NCBI RefSeq assembly: GCF_019649055.1
Contig: NW_026570391.1
Coordinates: 62,001-126,000, forward strand
Origin: Paramacrobiotus metropolitanus
Taxonomy: Eukaryota; Tardigrada; Eutardigrada; Parachela; Macrobiotidae
Reading direction: 5' to 3'
Length of the DNA: 64,000 nt
The translations under genes and the position numbers were made by a program. How positions within the stretch are numbered: the first letter of the stretch is position 1; each line of letters begins with the position of its first letter. Below the pieces are notes generated by a model that was not told the DNA's origin, did no database searches, and was given only the letters and a program-made list of their open reading frames with translations. Positions 43,929 to 53,786 of this stretch are shown here, piece by piece.

Positions 43929-45685
43929 TTTGGGCAATCGACGTTGCTCCGGCTCTCCCAACGACGGAATCTGGAAATAAAAACATTATAATCGCTGTCG
44001 ATTACGGAAGTAAATATATAGTCGCTGAGGCAGTTGAAAGAAATGATGCCGCAACTTTGGCGTTGTTTTTCTATCGTCGTATTCTCACGGTCTTCGGCAT
44101 GCCTGTGCACATTACCTCAGACCGCGGCAGTAATTTCATGTCTGAAATGTTTCGGGAGCTTCTCGCTCTCGCTGGTGTTGCTCATGCACCGACGGCGTCA
44201 GGTCACCAGCAGGGTAACGGTCTCGTTGAAAAGCGTGTAGGGGAAATCAAAAAGGCATTAGCGAAGTATGTAAATGAGCAACAAAGTGACTGGGACATTT
44301 TCCTCCCAGCACTTTGTGCGGCATTTAACAGTAAGGTTGTGGAGCGAACGGGCCGCTCACCATTCTTCATGATGCACGGCACCGAGATGCGCTTACCGAT
44401 AAATAACTTCCTGCCATTTGAAGAGGATTTCGTGATTCCCGCTCACGTATATGTACAGCAGATGCAACGCGGCCTTGGTGAGGCCTTGGATTTAGTAAAT
44501 GCAGAAGAGTTTCGCCATAAACTTAAGGACAAAATTCGTTACGACGCAAATATTTCACATGTATCGTATAAACCGGGAGATCAAGTTTTGGTATACGTGT
44601 TACATCGGAAAGTAGGGAAAAATCCATCCCTTATGCCCCGTTGGACTGCTGGATGGGAAATTGTGCGTCAGTCAGGGCCAGTGCATTATGTAGTAAAAAG
44701 TAACCGGCGCGGAAATGTCAAAACTGACACTGTACATGTCAGCCGTTTAAAGCCGTATAATTTCCGCGACGTCGATATTATACTGCAAGACGAGCACTCA
44801 CCGAAATTGCTCGATTGTGTGGAGAAGGAATGCCCTGATGAGTTAGTTGAGGCGCCCGCGCCGCCACCGGTGATTCCATCTGTCGACTCAGCATCGTCGC
44901 GCCTTGATGCTGAGTATGCCGAATATCTAGATAATCAGATGGAAGCGGTTCCACTGCTTAAAACCCGCTCCGGGCGTGTGGTGAAACCTGTAGAAAGACT
45001 TGTGAACCAGATCAACGACAAAAAGCGTAAAAGAGACCCGTCGGCTGATGCTAAAAAGCGCATGGCCACAAATGATAGGGAACCGGCTATTCTGAAAGTA
45101 TCCCAGCCGGGAGGGGGCCAATCTGAACTAGTTGCCCCGGTGGCCAGTGATATTTCGTCTATTACCTGTAACGCAATGGAGATTGGGCCGGCGCAGCCAG
45201 CAAAAACTTCTTGTGCAGTTGTGGAAGACAGAACTCTCCCAGTCCCGGCTTGGGCACGCCCAATTGAGCAGTTCTGGCCACAAGGCGTAATATCCGATGA
45301 CGCTCTCGATAAGCAGGAATTCTGGAGGTATCGCCAGATGGAGTGTAGTGATATGATGTTGTGGGACGCCGTTGTTGATGGAGATTGCACTCTTGAGGAA
45401 TCTGCATACGCGGCTTGGCATCTCCCTCTAGTTCTGAAAGTAAAAGGCATTATTTGCCATTACGGCGAAAGAGAGGATGTCCAGAAAAGAATTCCTAAAA
45501 TTCTGATCCCGTTTCAATGGCGTAAAATATTAGCCGAATCAGTGCACCGTCGGTTGCTTCATAAGTATGGTAGCGCCATTTCGCCATATGACTACTTATA
45601 TAAAAACCTTCGGTTTTTCTGGCCTGAAATGAAGGCTGATTTAGCGAAATTCTGCCGAATTTGTACCTTATGTAATCTGGATTAA
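43802..45685 (+). CDS. Pol, frame 2 (integrase core and C-terminal extension)
   Basis: This frame overlaps the first by 127 bases and is entered by a -1 change around 43,806-43,812. It has no plausible own start (the first codon is TTG). It opens with the CX2C half of the integrase zinc finger. The catalytic core follows, with Asp47 (WAID), Asp107 (TSDRGSNF) and Glu143 (GLVEKR), which is the DD35E spacing. A GPY/F-like module lies around residue 292. After an acidic and basic linker, residues 506-624 form another H2C2-like module (His582, His587, Cys621, Cys624), and the protein ends three residues later. The integrase inserts the cDNA; the tail may steer target choice. Either a one-base deletion or sequencing error, or real frameshifting, separates it from frame 1. 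Confidence 0.88.
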   Translation: MARMFESVKSYCASCPACLAQNPLATAPAGALQSNPTVPPRLVWAIDVAPALPTTESGNKNIIIAVDYGSKYIVAEAVERNDAATLALFFYRRILTVFGMPVHITSDRGSNFMSEMFRELLALAGVAHAPTASGHQQGNGLVEKRVGEIKKALAKYVNEQQSDWDIFLPALCAAFNSKVVERTGRSPFFMMHGTEMRLPINNFLPFEEDFVIPAHVYVQQMQRGLGEALDLVNAEEFRHKLKDKIRYDANISHVSYKPGDQVLVYVLHRKVGKNPSLMPRWTAGWEIVRQSGPVHYVVKSNRRGNVKTDTVHVSRLKPYNFRDVDIILQDEHSPKLLDCVEKECPDELVEAPAPPPVIPSVDSASSRLDAEYAEYLDNQMEAVPLLKTRSGRVVKPVERLVNQINDKKRKRDPSADAKKRMATNDREPAILKVSQPGGGQSELVAPVASDISSITCNAMEIGPAQPAKTSCAVVEDRTLPVPAWARPIEQFWPQGVISDDALDKQEFWRYRQMECSDMMLWDAVVDGDCTLEESAYAAWHLPLVLKVKGIICHYGEREDVQKRIPKILIPFQWRKILAESVHRRLLHKYGSAISPYDYLYKNLRFFWPEMKADLAKFCRICTLCNLD

Positions 45686-46036
45686 ATGGCCAAGCGGCCG
45701 TGTAAATTTGTACATTTATTTTATTTTATTTTATTTTTGAATTTTAAGAATTGAAATTTTATTCCTTAACGCATTAAAATTGTCTGGAAAATTCCCAAAA
45801 ACTGGTGTGTACGTACAGATGTGCTGTGTATGATCGCCATTGGACAGTCGCAGTGACGTAGTAGCGTTCGTCGCTCCTTCTTGAACGTCAGCTGTGTAGG
45901 AAGCTACTTTCAGCTGGCTGCAGATGAGTTTTCACCTGTAATGATCAGTGGCATTCATTAATTCACTCTCAATTTTGTGTGAAGTTGCTCCTTCTCTACA
46001 CTGATTTTACGGCTGAACTTACTCTCTACCGCTATA
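45686..46036 (+). other. spacer after pol
   Basis: About 350 bases, beginning with a T-rich run of TTTTA units. It probably contains the promoter and 5' UTR of the next gene, but I cannot name a specific motif. Confidence 0.35.
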
Positions 46037-46882
46037 ATGCATCGCCCCAAAGTACCGTCGCATCCTTCCTTTCAGCATGAGGATACTACGAGTTCCTCGG
46101 AAGATTCGGTGCAGGTTTTGGCAGATGTCTTGGCCGATGTTCAGCCGCCAATGTATCCCGATCCTCATGTTGGATGGCCTGAACCAACGTTTGAATGGTC
46201 CCATCTCATGGTGGATTGTGGCCTTCGTCCGTCTCCGTATGACTATGCTCGTGGAGGAAAGAGCTACATTCCTCCGTCTGGTTTGATTAATTGTCCCTAC
46301 AATCCGGACAGAGATTATGTCGAGCTGCATCCCGACACTCGATTGCGTTTCCGCGGCAAGATTTACCATAATGGATCGGAGATGACATTGGATAAATACA
46401 ACCGCTATGTCCATACGCTGGATTTGTCAAAGGATGCACATTATGCATTGCTTCGTTACCTGCGAGTGGATTTCCGACAAGGATGGCTCATCGGGCAAAT
46501 CGTCTGCGAACTTCGTCGGAACTTCGCCATTAATGTTGTGCGTAACCCCATTGAGTTCCTCATTGCACTGGATTATGTCCCGGGGGAAACGGGAGACCAT
46601 GGCGCCGTTGTTACGCTCGTGGACGCGTATAATCAGCACATTGAGGAATTGGTTTCCAACATTGACGAGGACCACCGCTTGGAAGCAGAGCAGCGTTATT
46701 TTGATCGCCTGAATGCAGCGGACCCGCGCTCATCATCCCAACAACAGCAGCAATTGCAACAAAGTCGTTGGCTGTTGCACGAAGGGCAGGAAAAGCGCGG
46801 TCCTGGTAAACTGGATGCTTCGATCGCCAAGCGCCATCGTCCACGCCGCGATGATGACGATGATATGGGCGCTGCGGTGTAA
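46037..46882 (+). CDS. accessory protein A, unknown family
   Basis: ATG at 46,037, 281 codons, TAA. I do not recognise the family. Visible parts are an acidic N-terminus, a folded-looking centre around residues 85-200 with CPYNPDRDY and an amphipathic ALLRYLRVDF ... IVCELRRNF stretch, a poly-Gln run near 240, and a basic plus acidic C-terminus (KRHRPRRDDDDD) that could act as a nuclear localisation signal. The centre resembles a segment of the ORF at 54,532-55,358 (APYNPD ... IALELRRQY), suggesting duplication inside the element. The gene lies directly after pol, so it could be read from a subgenomic RNA. Confidence 0.75.
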   Translation: MHRPKVPSHPSFQHEDTTSSSEDSVQVLADVLADVQPPMYPDPHVGWPEPTFEWSHLMVDCGLRPSPYDYARGGKSYIPPSGLINCPYNPDRDYVELHPDTRLRFRGKIYHNGSEMTLDKYNRYVHTLDLSKDAHYALLRYLRVDFRQGWLIGQIVCELRRNFAINVVRNPIEFLIALDYVPGETGDHGAVVTLVDAYNQHIEELVSNIDEDHRLEAEQRYFDRLNAADPRSSSQQQQQLQQSRWLLHEGQEKRGPGKLDASIAKRHRPRRDDDDDMGAAV

Positions 46883-47462
46883 TGATGATTTTCCCCTGCA
46901 ATTACAGCCCTGTTTTAGTTTTACCGCCTTTTTATTTTTTTTTTACGGAGGAGCATTATCCTTAGTGTTGAGCATTTTATTCGAAGTCTTTAGAATTCTG
47001 TACAGAACCTGTTTCCGTTTACAATTAGCTCTTTAGCGTTATTGTTACAGCCTGTGCTATGTACAGCTTTCCTATGAAATGGCTTACCACTCACTTTCCG
47101 GAGCACAGGTTTGGGCTGTTCAGAAATAAATCCGTTTAAATCAGATGTCTTCGGGTATTTAAAAATCAGAATTTGGCAAACAATCCGACGGAAAACGATT
47201 TTAACACACAAATGACAGCTTAAAATGTAGAGTCTACACGTTTGAACATGTAAACAATCATGTCTCTGTAGCAACCGCCCGTATGTCGCCAAATGTTAGG
47301 GCACTGGCAGTCACACAGTGTACAGCTGCTTCCGGTCTGCACAGCTGCAGTGTCTCAGCGATTTTCTTGTTTAGTCTTGCTTTTTACATTTTTAGCTGCA
47401 GCTTTTAAACTCTTCAGACTTTGGCCGTCGTTTGTTCTGGCTTAAATCTCTGCTCTTTTAAA
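46883..47462 (+). other. spacer between accessory genes A and B
   Basis: 580 bases with short open frames only. It presumably holds the A 3' end and the B promoter. Confidence 0.3.
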
Positions 47463-48254
47463 ATGGAGATGGAATTTTACAAATCAGAGCGCGGGCGTTT
47501 GATTTGCGCGGAACAGGATGATAAGAAACGCCGTAAGTTTGTCAAGTTCTCTGAATCTGTTGCGTATGTTTCTGCGAACCAGGAACACATCGCTGAGTTT
47601 GTGTACTTTTGGCGTTCCTTGGTTGGCCCGTATATTTCAATTTCGGAGCTCTGCAAGCTTTCTAACTCCGAAATTGTGGCCTTAACTTTTGTAGAACCCG
47701 AGCCATTGGATTTTGAGGCTCAGGTGGCCCTGGAGATTGAGAACATCCGCAAGTCGGAGTCGCAGATGTATTACTTGAAGATTGGGTTTATTCTGTATCC
47801 CGACACTCCAGTTCGACGCGAAGCATCTGAACGCCTGCGCAAGGAATACGGTCTGCCATCCCTATTTAACCCGCCAGAGACACCGCGTGAGCGTCATCAG
47901 CGCATGCTAGAACACAACAAGCGTGTGATGGAGGAGGAACTCTGTTGTGTTGACTGCGAGAATAATGGTCCAGGTTCGTGTGGCCGTATTTTGTACACCT
48001 TGGATGATGACGAGCCTGTTCCAAATATCTGGGGATCTGGCAATCTTGAAGACTGGAAAGAACCAGACTTAGATGTGGATGACTGGTGGGCAGAGCACAA
48101 GCTCAATTTTAAAGACCCGATGGAATTCTTGCCTGTGGACATGCTGTGGGTGGACGAAGACTTCGGCTCCGATCAGAAACCGAAGAAGAAGCGTAAGCAC
48201 ATCGTTGTGCAGCGTCACCCTCTGCGTGGCATTCCTCACAATTACTGGAAGTGA
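47463..48254 (+). CDS. accessory protein B, unknown, with nuclear localisation signal
   Basis: The first true ATG is at 47,463 (context AAAATGG), giving 263 codons; the open frame extends 14 codons upstream without an ATG. The family is not recognised. There is an acidic, mostly helical body, a Cys pair region (CCVDCENNGPGSC, about residue 160) that might bind metal, an acidic Trp-rich stretch (DVDDWWAEH), and near the C-terminus a PKKKRKH motif, a classical monopartite nuclear localisation signal. A nuclear role is therefore likely. It shows no similarity to Gag, Pol or Env that I can see. Confidence 0.75.
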   Translation: MEMEFYKSERGRLICAEQDDKKRRKFVKFSESVAYVSANQEHIAEFVYFWRSLVGPYISISELCKLSNSEIVALTFVEPEPLDFEAQVALEIENIRKSESQMYYLKIGFILYPDTPVRREASERLRKEYGLPSLFNPPETPRERHQRMLEHNKRVMEEELCCVDCENNGPGSCGRILYTLDDDEPVPNIWGSGNLEDWKEPDLDVDDWWAEHKLNFKDPMEFLPVDMLWVDEDFGSDQKPKKKRKHIVVQRHPLRGIPHNYWK

Positions 48255-48895
48255 GGATTGTTGTTGATCGGCCCTTTGTATTTCCAAAGCACGGCGGGAG
48301 GATCTAAACTGTATGGGCCCTTTTGTTTAAATCTCTTGCTGTTTCCTGCTCTTTTGTGCGTTTTTAATGATGTCTCAGCGTGGCGCGGCTGATCGCGTAT
48401 AATTTTCTAGCTGCCGCATTTTGAGTGTTTAAATAAGTATTGTTTTGCTCTCTTCCCAGTTGTGATCAAGCCTACAGTTATGGCTCTGTTTTCCATGAAT
48501 TTTGTACTGATGGAATGATCCATAATTTTATAGGCTTTAAGTATTTTGTAAAAAGGAATTAAAAGCCTGTGGAAGTTACGATTTGGCGTGTTGAAAGCGG
48601 TAAATTGTCGAGCGTATATTCGTTCAGTATACACACTCTAGCGAAATTGTTGACGGTGCTAAGAAGTGTTGCTGCTATACACACGCTCTGCCGTAGGCCG
48701 TGTGTTAACGGACTTCGCTGGTTACGAAGTATGCGGTCGCCAGTGTGGGCGGCTGTCAAACTCCTATCCTGAATGTATCCCATTATGAATTTTTAATTTA
48801 ATCATTTACAAATTACCGTGATCTTATTCCGCTGATTCCGCTGCCTTAACTTTATTTGTGAGATCTGTGATACCGTGGTTATTTGTCGGATCACA
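48255..48895 (+). other. spacer with no gene
   Basis: 640 bases; short frames only. Nothing specific recognised. Confidence 0.3.
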
Positions 48896-49078
48896 ATGAT
48901 TCCTCCAGCTTCGGAGAAGAAGAAAGCGGTCAAGCAGGCGCTGGAGAACCGTGTAACAGCGTGGACGGAGATAATTGCTCAAAAGATGGCCGAACGCACT
49001 GAAGCTCAGCAGCGTTTTGAGCGTGGCAGAATTGCCGTCAAGGAGGCTGTATCCAAGCTCCCTCCTAAGATCCCTTGA
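48896..49078 (+). CDS. small coiled-coil ORF
   Basis: ATG at 48,896, 60 codons, TGA. The product is highly charged and predicted to be one long helix (EKKKAVKQALENR ... AEAQQ-like heptads), net basic. A second frame at 48,975-49,226 overlaps its end and has a hydrophobic tail, so a spliced or frameshifted longer product cannot be excluded. Its coding status is uncertain because of its length. Confidence 0.4.
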   Translation: MIPPASEKKKAVKQALENRVTAWTEIIAQKMAERTEAQQRFERGRIAVKEAVSKLPPKIP

Positions 49079-49418
49079 TGTGGCATTATCTGGCGGACTT
49101 TTCGATGTGGATTTCGCCACTGTCGTTAGAACGTTCGGTATTTTGTACGGAATGCCTGAAACATCGCTTCACGTCTATGATCTCCTTGCCTTCATTCTTC
49201 TATTTGTACGCTCATGCCTCTTATGAAATCTCATAGTCCAGATTTAGCGCAGCGTTTTATCTTGTATTTTTATTGTGTTGCGGTTAGTTTTCTTCGTTAT
49301 TCAAGGTTGCATTCGCGACGTGTGTTGTACATTGTTTAGCGGGTACATTATGGTTCTTGCGTTTCCGTCCCGTAAGGCGTTCTGGTTGCCGTTTAGTTAC
49401 TGTGCGAGTTGCGAATTT

Positions 49419-49424
49419 AATAAA
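49419..49424 (+). terminator. polyadenylation signal AATAAA
   Basis: AATAAA lies 340 bases after the small ORF and before the tRNA-like array. It could end transcripts of genes A and B. Confidence 0.4.
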
Positions 49425-49855
49425 GTTTAAGTAGCCGCTGTCGCTGCTGTTGTCGGTAATTTTTGGACAATGTAAAGTACGACCGCACGGGACTACACTT
49501 CCTTTGGGATATTGTGCTAGTTTTTATGTAGCTGGCTGCCCAGGTAGATTGCTCACTGGCACATTCGCTATTACCTCGTGTTCGTGTACGTTTTTGGTGC
49601 TGATGTTTTTCCAATATTTTACGTAGAGCGACCCCGCTAGTATAGTAGAGGCTTCCGTTGCTTCGTCATTGGAGGTCGGAGGTTCCAGTCCACATAAAAA
49701 CGCGATTTTGTAAATATCCTCATTTTTGGTTTTTATTTTATGAATCGTTATATTCTTATTCGTGGGATTTAATATGAGGAATATTGGGCGAATCGCTGTT
49801 GAGAGGTGTCAAAATGAAGCTGTGGTATTAGGATTATTTTCGTCGATGACTCCTG

Positions 49856-49975
49856 TAGTCGAGTGGTCCAGTAAAGAGGACGAAACCAGGCGAATCCGTT
49901 TACCTGTTGCTGGTCCTGGGTTCTAATCCCTAAAAATCAAAGCATTTTCTTAAAAACTTTTTTTTTTTGTGCTTG
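49856..49975 (+). ncRNA. tRNA-like module 2 with strong T-run
   Basis: A box TAGTCGAGTGG matches the consensus fully. B box GGTTCTAATCC differs at one position. A run of ten or more T follows, ending near 49,968, a strong Pol III terminator. The A-to-B spacing of 63 nt suggests a type II (Leu/Ser-like) ancestor. Confidence 0.5.
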
Positions 49976-50104
49976 AATTTTTCCATTTTGTGTCTACTTA
50001 CACGTTCGGTGTGATACTGTTAATTTTTTATTAGTTTTCAACGAGCGGCGCTTAGTTGTACAGCCCTTACCGTGCGGATTTTGTTGTTCTGCCGTGAGAC
50101 TTTG

Positions 50105-50206
50105 TAGTGTAGTGGTTGTCCGCCTTATCCCTGCGCCTACTCGGTGAATTTAGGGCCTTGGGTTCGAAACCCTTACAAGTAATGCACATTTTCGTACACC
50201 TTCTTT
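50105..50206 (+). ncRNA. tRNA-like module 3, best acceptor pairing
   Basis: A box TAGTGTAGTGG and B box GGTTCGAAACC both fit the consensus. TTGTAG just upstream can pair with TTACAA just after the T arm, giving a six-pair acceptor-like stem. TTTTT runs follow at about 50,201. Confidence 0.5.
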
Positions 50207-51021
50207 TTCGCCTTTTATATTGTAAAAATAGCATCAAATACGCATTGCCGTTGACCGTTGTAATTTTGCGATCATTTCCGATGAGCGAATTCAAAAGTTA
50301 CTGTCGTAGAACAGCGTGGTTTAGTGCTTTGCACCGTTGAACTACAGCAACGGGGAAACGAAACGGTTGCGGGTTCAAGTCCCTTACAGCTAATTTGCAA
50401 TTTTGAGAAACTTACTTTTTTTCGTTTTATATTCTGGTTTTCATTTTTGGAAAAGTATTGTCAACAGTCCCCGGAATGTCAGAATTAAACTCAAAGAGCT
50501 GGGCGTAAAATTGTATACACACTCAATGGTTAACGTCGCACTTGGCCGTATGTTTGTCTGTATTCAAATGACTTTGTAGTTCAGTGGCTATGAATGATGG
50601 CCATTCGCCTCATGTACTACCTCCTAAACGGCTAGTCTTAATCTCAGGGTTGCATGCTGCATGTTGAAAACTACATTTTTCTGCCCTATATTTTTGCACC
50701 TTTGTGGGATGAAGAGTTAATCGTTTGGTGCCTTATTGCAGTCAGGTTAAATATACACGACATGGCGCTTCCGGTGTCCAGCCTAACTCGGCTAAAGCGT
50801 AGAGCACCTTGTGGCGTAGTGGTTAGACTGACAATCCATACCGACCCGCTTCTTGCAAGTCTAGACTTCGAAATCCTAAAAGTTAATCCGTTTAATTTAA
50901 AAACCTTCTTTTTTGGTTTTATATTCTTAAATTAATATGCAGCATTATGTTGGCATCGAGATCGCTAATTTTACGTTCACTCCCGACGAGCGAATTTTAA
51001 GTTTAACTTCGCAGGTCGTAG

Positions 51022-51125
51022 TGGCGTAGAGCACTGAACTGTTGAACCACAACAACGGGTGCAATGAAGGTTACGGGTTCGAAACCCCTTGAAATTAAAT
51101 TGCATTTTCTGAAACCCTACTTTTT
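51022..51125 (+). ncRNA. tRNA-like module 7, sister of module 4
   Basis: Shares GTTGAAC-ACA-CAACGGG and GGGTTC segments with module 4 (50,317-50,385), showing that modules arose from each other. B box GGTTCGAAACC is intact. A TTTTT run lies near 51,121. Confidence 0.45.
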
Positions 51126-51400
51126 AGTGTTCATATTTTTATTGGTACTCTCGTAGAAATATTTCCGTTGTCGGCGCGAATTTTGCGATCATGATGGTGG
51201 TGAAACCTTAAAATTTATCAGCTGCTGCAGCGGTGAATTTTCACTATATCGCGGATTTTCGTAGTACAGCGCCTCCAGTGATTGCCAAAGTAAAAGTAAA
51301 ATGTGGTATAGCCATGCTAGCGTATGGGCAAGAGCAGGATTTAGTTGTCCACCTAGATGCAAGGTTCAATCCTGCGTGAATACAAATTTTGCAAGTTTTA

Positions 51401-51812
51401 AACGTTCCTTTCAATTCTTTTTACTTTTCCTTGGTGGTTTCTGTAACTTTGTCCCCAGGATGGAATATTAAAATTGTTTTTAGCATCTGATTCACGGGTG
51501 CAGGTGTGATAATTGATTTTAAGCTGCTAATTTCTCACTCTGCACTGGAATTCACGGTCGTTACGGTTGCGCATTCTGTTATACCGATTTTATTGCGGTT
51601 ATTCAAATGCTGCACAAACCCAAAATTAAAACTCGAATTAAGATCTGTCCGACCAGCAAAATTAATGACTATATGAGAATCTGTATGGAATCATGAGAAT
51701 TGCCTGTTAAAACATTGATGAGATTACTTCAACGAGATTAAACTATTAAACGGAAGAAATAAAAGTCGGCCGAATTTTAGAACAAAATTATCAGATATGT
51801 TACAACCGCTGT
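51401..51812. other. spacer after the tRNA-like array
   Basis: No gene. TTTATT at 51,588-51,593 is AATAAA on the minus strand and may end the antisense gene's transcript. Confidence 0.35.
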
Positions 51813-53183
51813 TTAATCCAGATCCAAGTTCTCTTTCGCAGTTTTCAGGTTGGCAAGACGCTGTTCTAGAGCCTCACGGATATACGCGATATGTTTAGCA
51901 TCCATTGTCGCTCGAGCCTTCAGCGTGTTTACCAGCGCCTTGCAGTTATCCATAATATCTTTCTCGCGTTCAACCTGTTCTAGTAATTTGTCGATTGCGT
52001 CTGGCTTTTTAATAGCATCCGGTTTTGCAGTGCTCATTTCATTGTCAGGCTTTTCGGCCTTCTCTTTGGTCTTCTGGCTTTTCTTTTCGGCGTCTGTATT
52101 CTTTGATCGGGGAACATATTTCGGACGGCCGCCCATAGCTTTCAGCTGAGTGAGCGTGATAATTGGTTCTCGCTCAATACGCCCGTCTTTGCTCGCTCGG
52201 ATTATCAGATTTACGTTGGTGGTGTTGTTCTTCTCGGGCTCGATTGCGTCCAGCCGCTCCATGACGCCATCGACAACCAAATCCCCGTCTTGTCCCACGT
52301 AACCGAAGCTGCAATCGGCGAAGTGTTGTACTGTGTCTTTTCCGTTGACTGTCACCTTCATAGTGCCCATTTTGATATCTGCACAATAAATCATTCTATT
52401 AAATTACGCAAGGCAAGATGATTTGCAGTATATAGCGCTGTTATGCTATTTTAAATCATAAATATCAAAAATGCCACTTGAAAGACACAAACACTTACTG
52501 ATGGTCTGGGCCAGAGTGGTGCAGAGACAGCAGCCTCGGATGCTTCGTAGCCACAGGTCGATGCAGCTGTCCACGAAAAGATTCCCGTAGACGACGACGA
52601 CATGTTTCTGGTTAACCAGTTGGCGCAGTCCGCGTTCCAGCCAATAGTCCACGTCTTGCAGCTGTACGACGAACGTACAGATCCAGTGTTGGATTTCGGT
52701 GCGTGACATGGCATATCGGCCGTGGTAGAGGATTACTCGAATCATCCGACGAAACTTGCTAGTTGTGTCGATTACCTTCGTTTCTGGATCGCGGTTATTC
52801 TTGACTTCTTCGGCGACTTCTAAGACGAAGCGCCCGTCGCGGCTCATCTTCTTGAGCAAGATTCCAGCATTAATAGCGTCGCCGAGGAAGAAATCCACTC
52901 GTTCTTCCGTGAAATCATCGTGCATTTCCACAATGAACTTCTTGATAGATGACATGTCCACATAATACCCCGTAATGTCGGCCTCAAGAATGCACGCGTG
53001 CGCTGCCGTATGCATCGCCAGTTGTCGACGGCTTCGGATGGTTTCATTTGGCTGTAGAGGCTCGGCCATGGCAAACTGAACTGATTCGCGAGTTCGTCCT
53101 TTCCAGTATTCGTAGTGGGCAATCGCGTCTGCTTCGGGCGATGGCAGAGGCTCTTCAGCTGGTCCTACAGGCTGCGCTGACAT
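51813..53183 (-). CDS. spliced antisense accessory gene C, 416 residues
   Basis: Exon 1 is 53,183-52,499 and ends at a consensus donor (A|GTAAGT). Exon 2 is 52,378-51,813, preceded by TTTATTGTGCAG. The intron is 120 nt, and both sides are phase 1, so the frame continues (685 + 566 nt = 417 codons with stop). Without splicing each exon gives its own open frame of 245 and 193 codons. The family is not recognised. The N-terminal half is mostly helical (YEYWKGRTRESVQFAM, EERVDFFLGDAINAGILL). Exon 2 has a compact beta-like start (MKVTVNGKDTVQHF) and a charged, coiled-coil-like C-terminus from about residue 310. It runs opposite to the element's genomic RNA, so that RNA cannot lose this intron by splicing. 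Confidence 0.75.
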
Positions 53184-53786
53184 GATGCTCGGACGGTTTA
53201 AATTGATTAAAATAAAATTCGGCGAAGAGAAACAAGCTAGTAATTAAATGAAACAGAAAACCCGTCACCGTAAAAGGATAGCTATTGTTGGGTTCCTCAC
53301 TTTTCCATTAGTGAAGAACAGCTGATATTGCTTGTGCAATGTACCGGCATGCTGTCGCGTGTCAGCCGCCTTAATATGGCAATGCTACCGGAAACTGCGC
53401 AGTTTCCGGTCTGTGTTCCGAATATTTCCCAGCCGCGTGTTTTGATTGTGCCTTTCCTTTTTCGTATCCTTCTAACCACTATGACTTCTATTTTGTGTTA
53501 GAAGTTGGTTTTTGCGGATGAAATTTACCGATCCCCAGCGAAACAAGCGGTATTCCCTGTGACTTAGTGCAAACAATCAAAGTGGGGATAAAATTCGCAA
53601 AATCCACTTGTCGCCTGTCAACCGCCTGGTGGTAGACTCAGTGAATTTTGCATTTCCAGTGTCGGTGCCAGTGCACATTATCTGTTGTGCTTTTTCTCGG
53701 TACTCCATTCTCCTATCAGCTGGCATTTGATTATTTTGTTTTGTTCTTCCTACCCGTGTACAATTCGTCATTTTTATACTTTGAGA
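53184..53786. promoter_or_regulatory. divergent promoter region between genes C and D
   Basis: About 600 bases separate the oppositely oriented starts at 53,183 (minus) and 53,787 (plus). No TATA box at a convincing distance was seen. Regulatory function is inferred from the gene arrangement. Confidence 0.4.

Larger units (their letters stand above)
49620..51400 (+). repeat. array of about eight tRNA-like modules
   Basis: Modules recur every 205-290 bp. Each pairs a Pol III A box (TRGYNNARNNG) with a B box (GGTTCRANYCC) and is followed by one or more T runs. A and B boxes begin at 49,638/49,681, 49,856/49,919, 50,105/50,161, 50,317/50,372, 50,577/about 50,648, 50,812/50,866, 51,022/51,076 and 51,304/51,363. 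Four modules have A-to-B spacing of 54-56 nt, like tRNAs with a long variable arm. Acceptor stems are poor, so these are not ordinary tRNAs. Sequence between modules is also related (GAATTTTGCGATCA and GACGAGCGAATT motifs), so the unit of about 230 bp was amplified as a whole. Confidence 0.65.

Noticed and set aside
49620-51400. A set of functional tRNA genes
   Set aside because: A and B boxes are present, but acceptor and anticodon stems are mostly unpaired, so I describe them as tRNA-like only.
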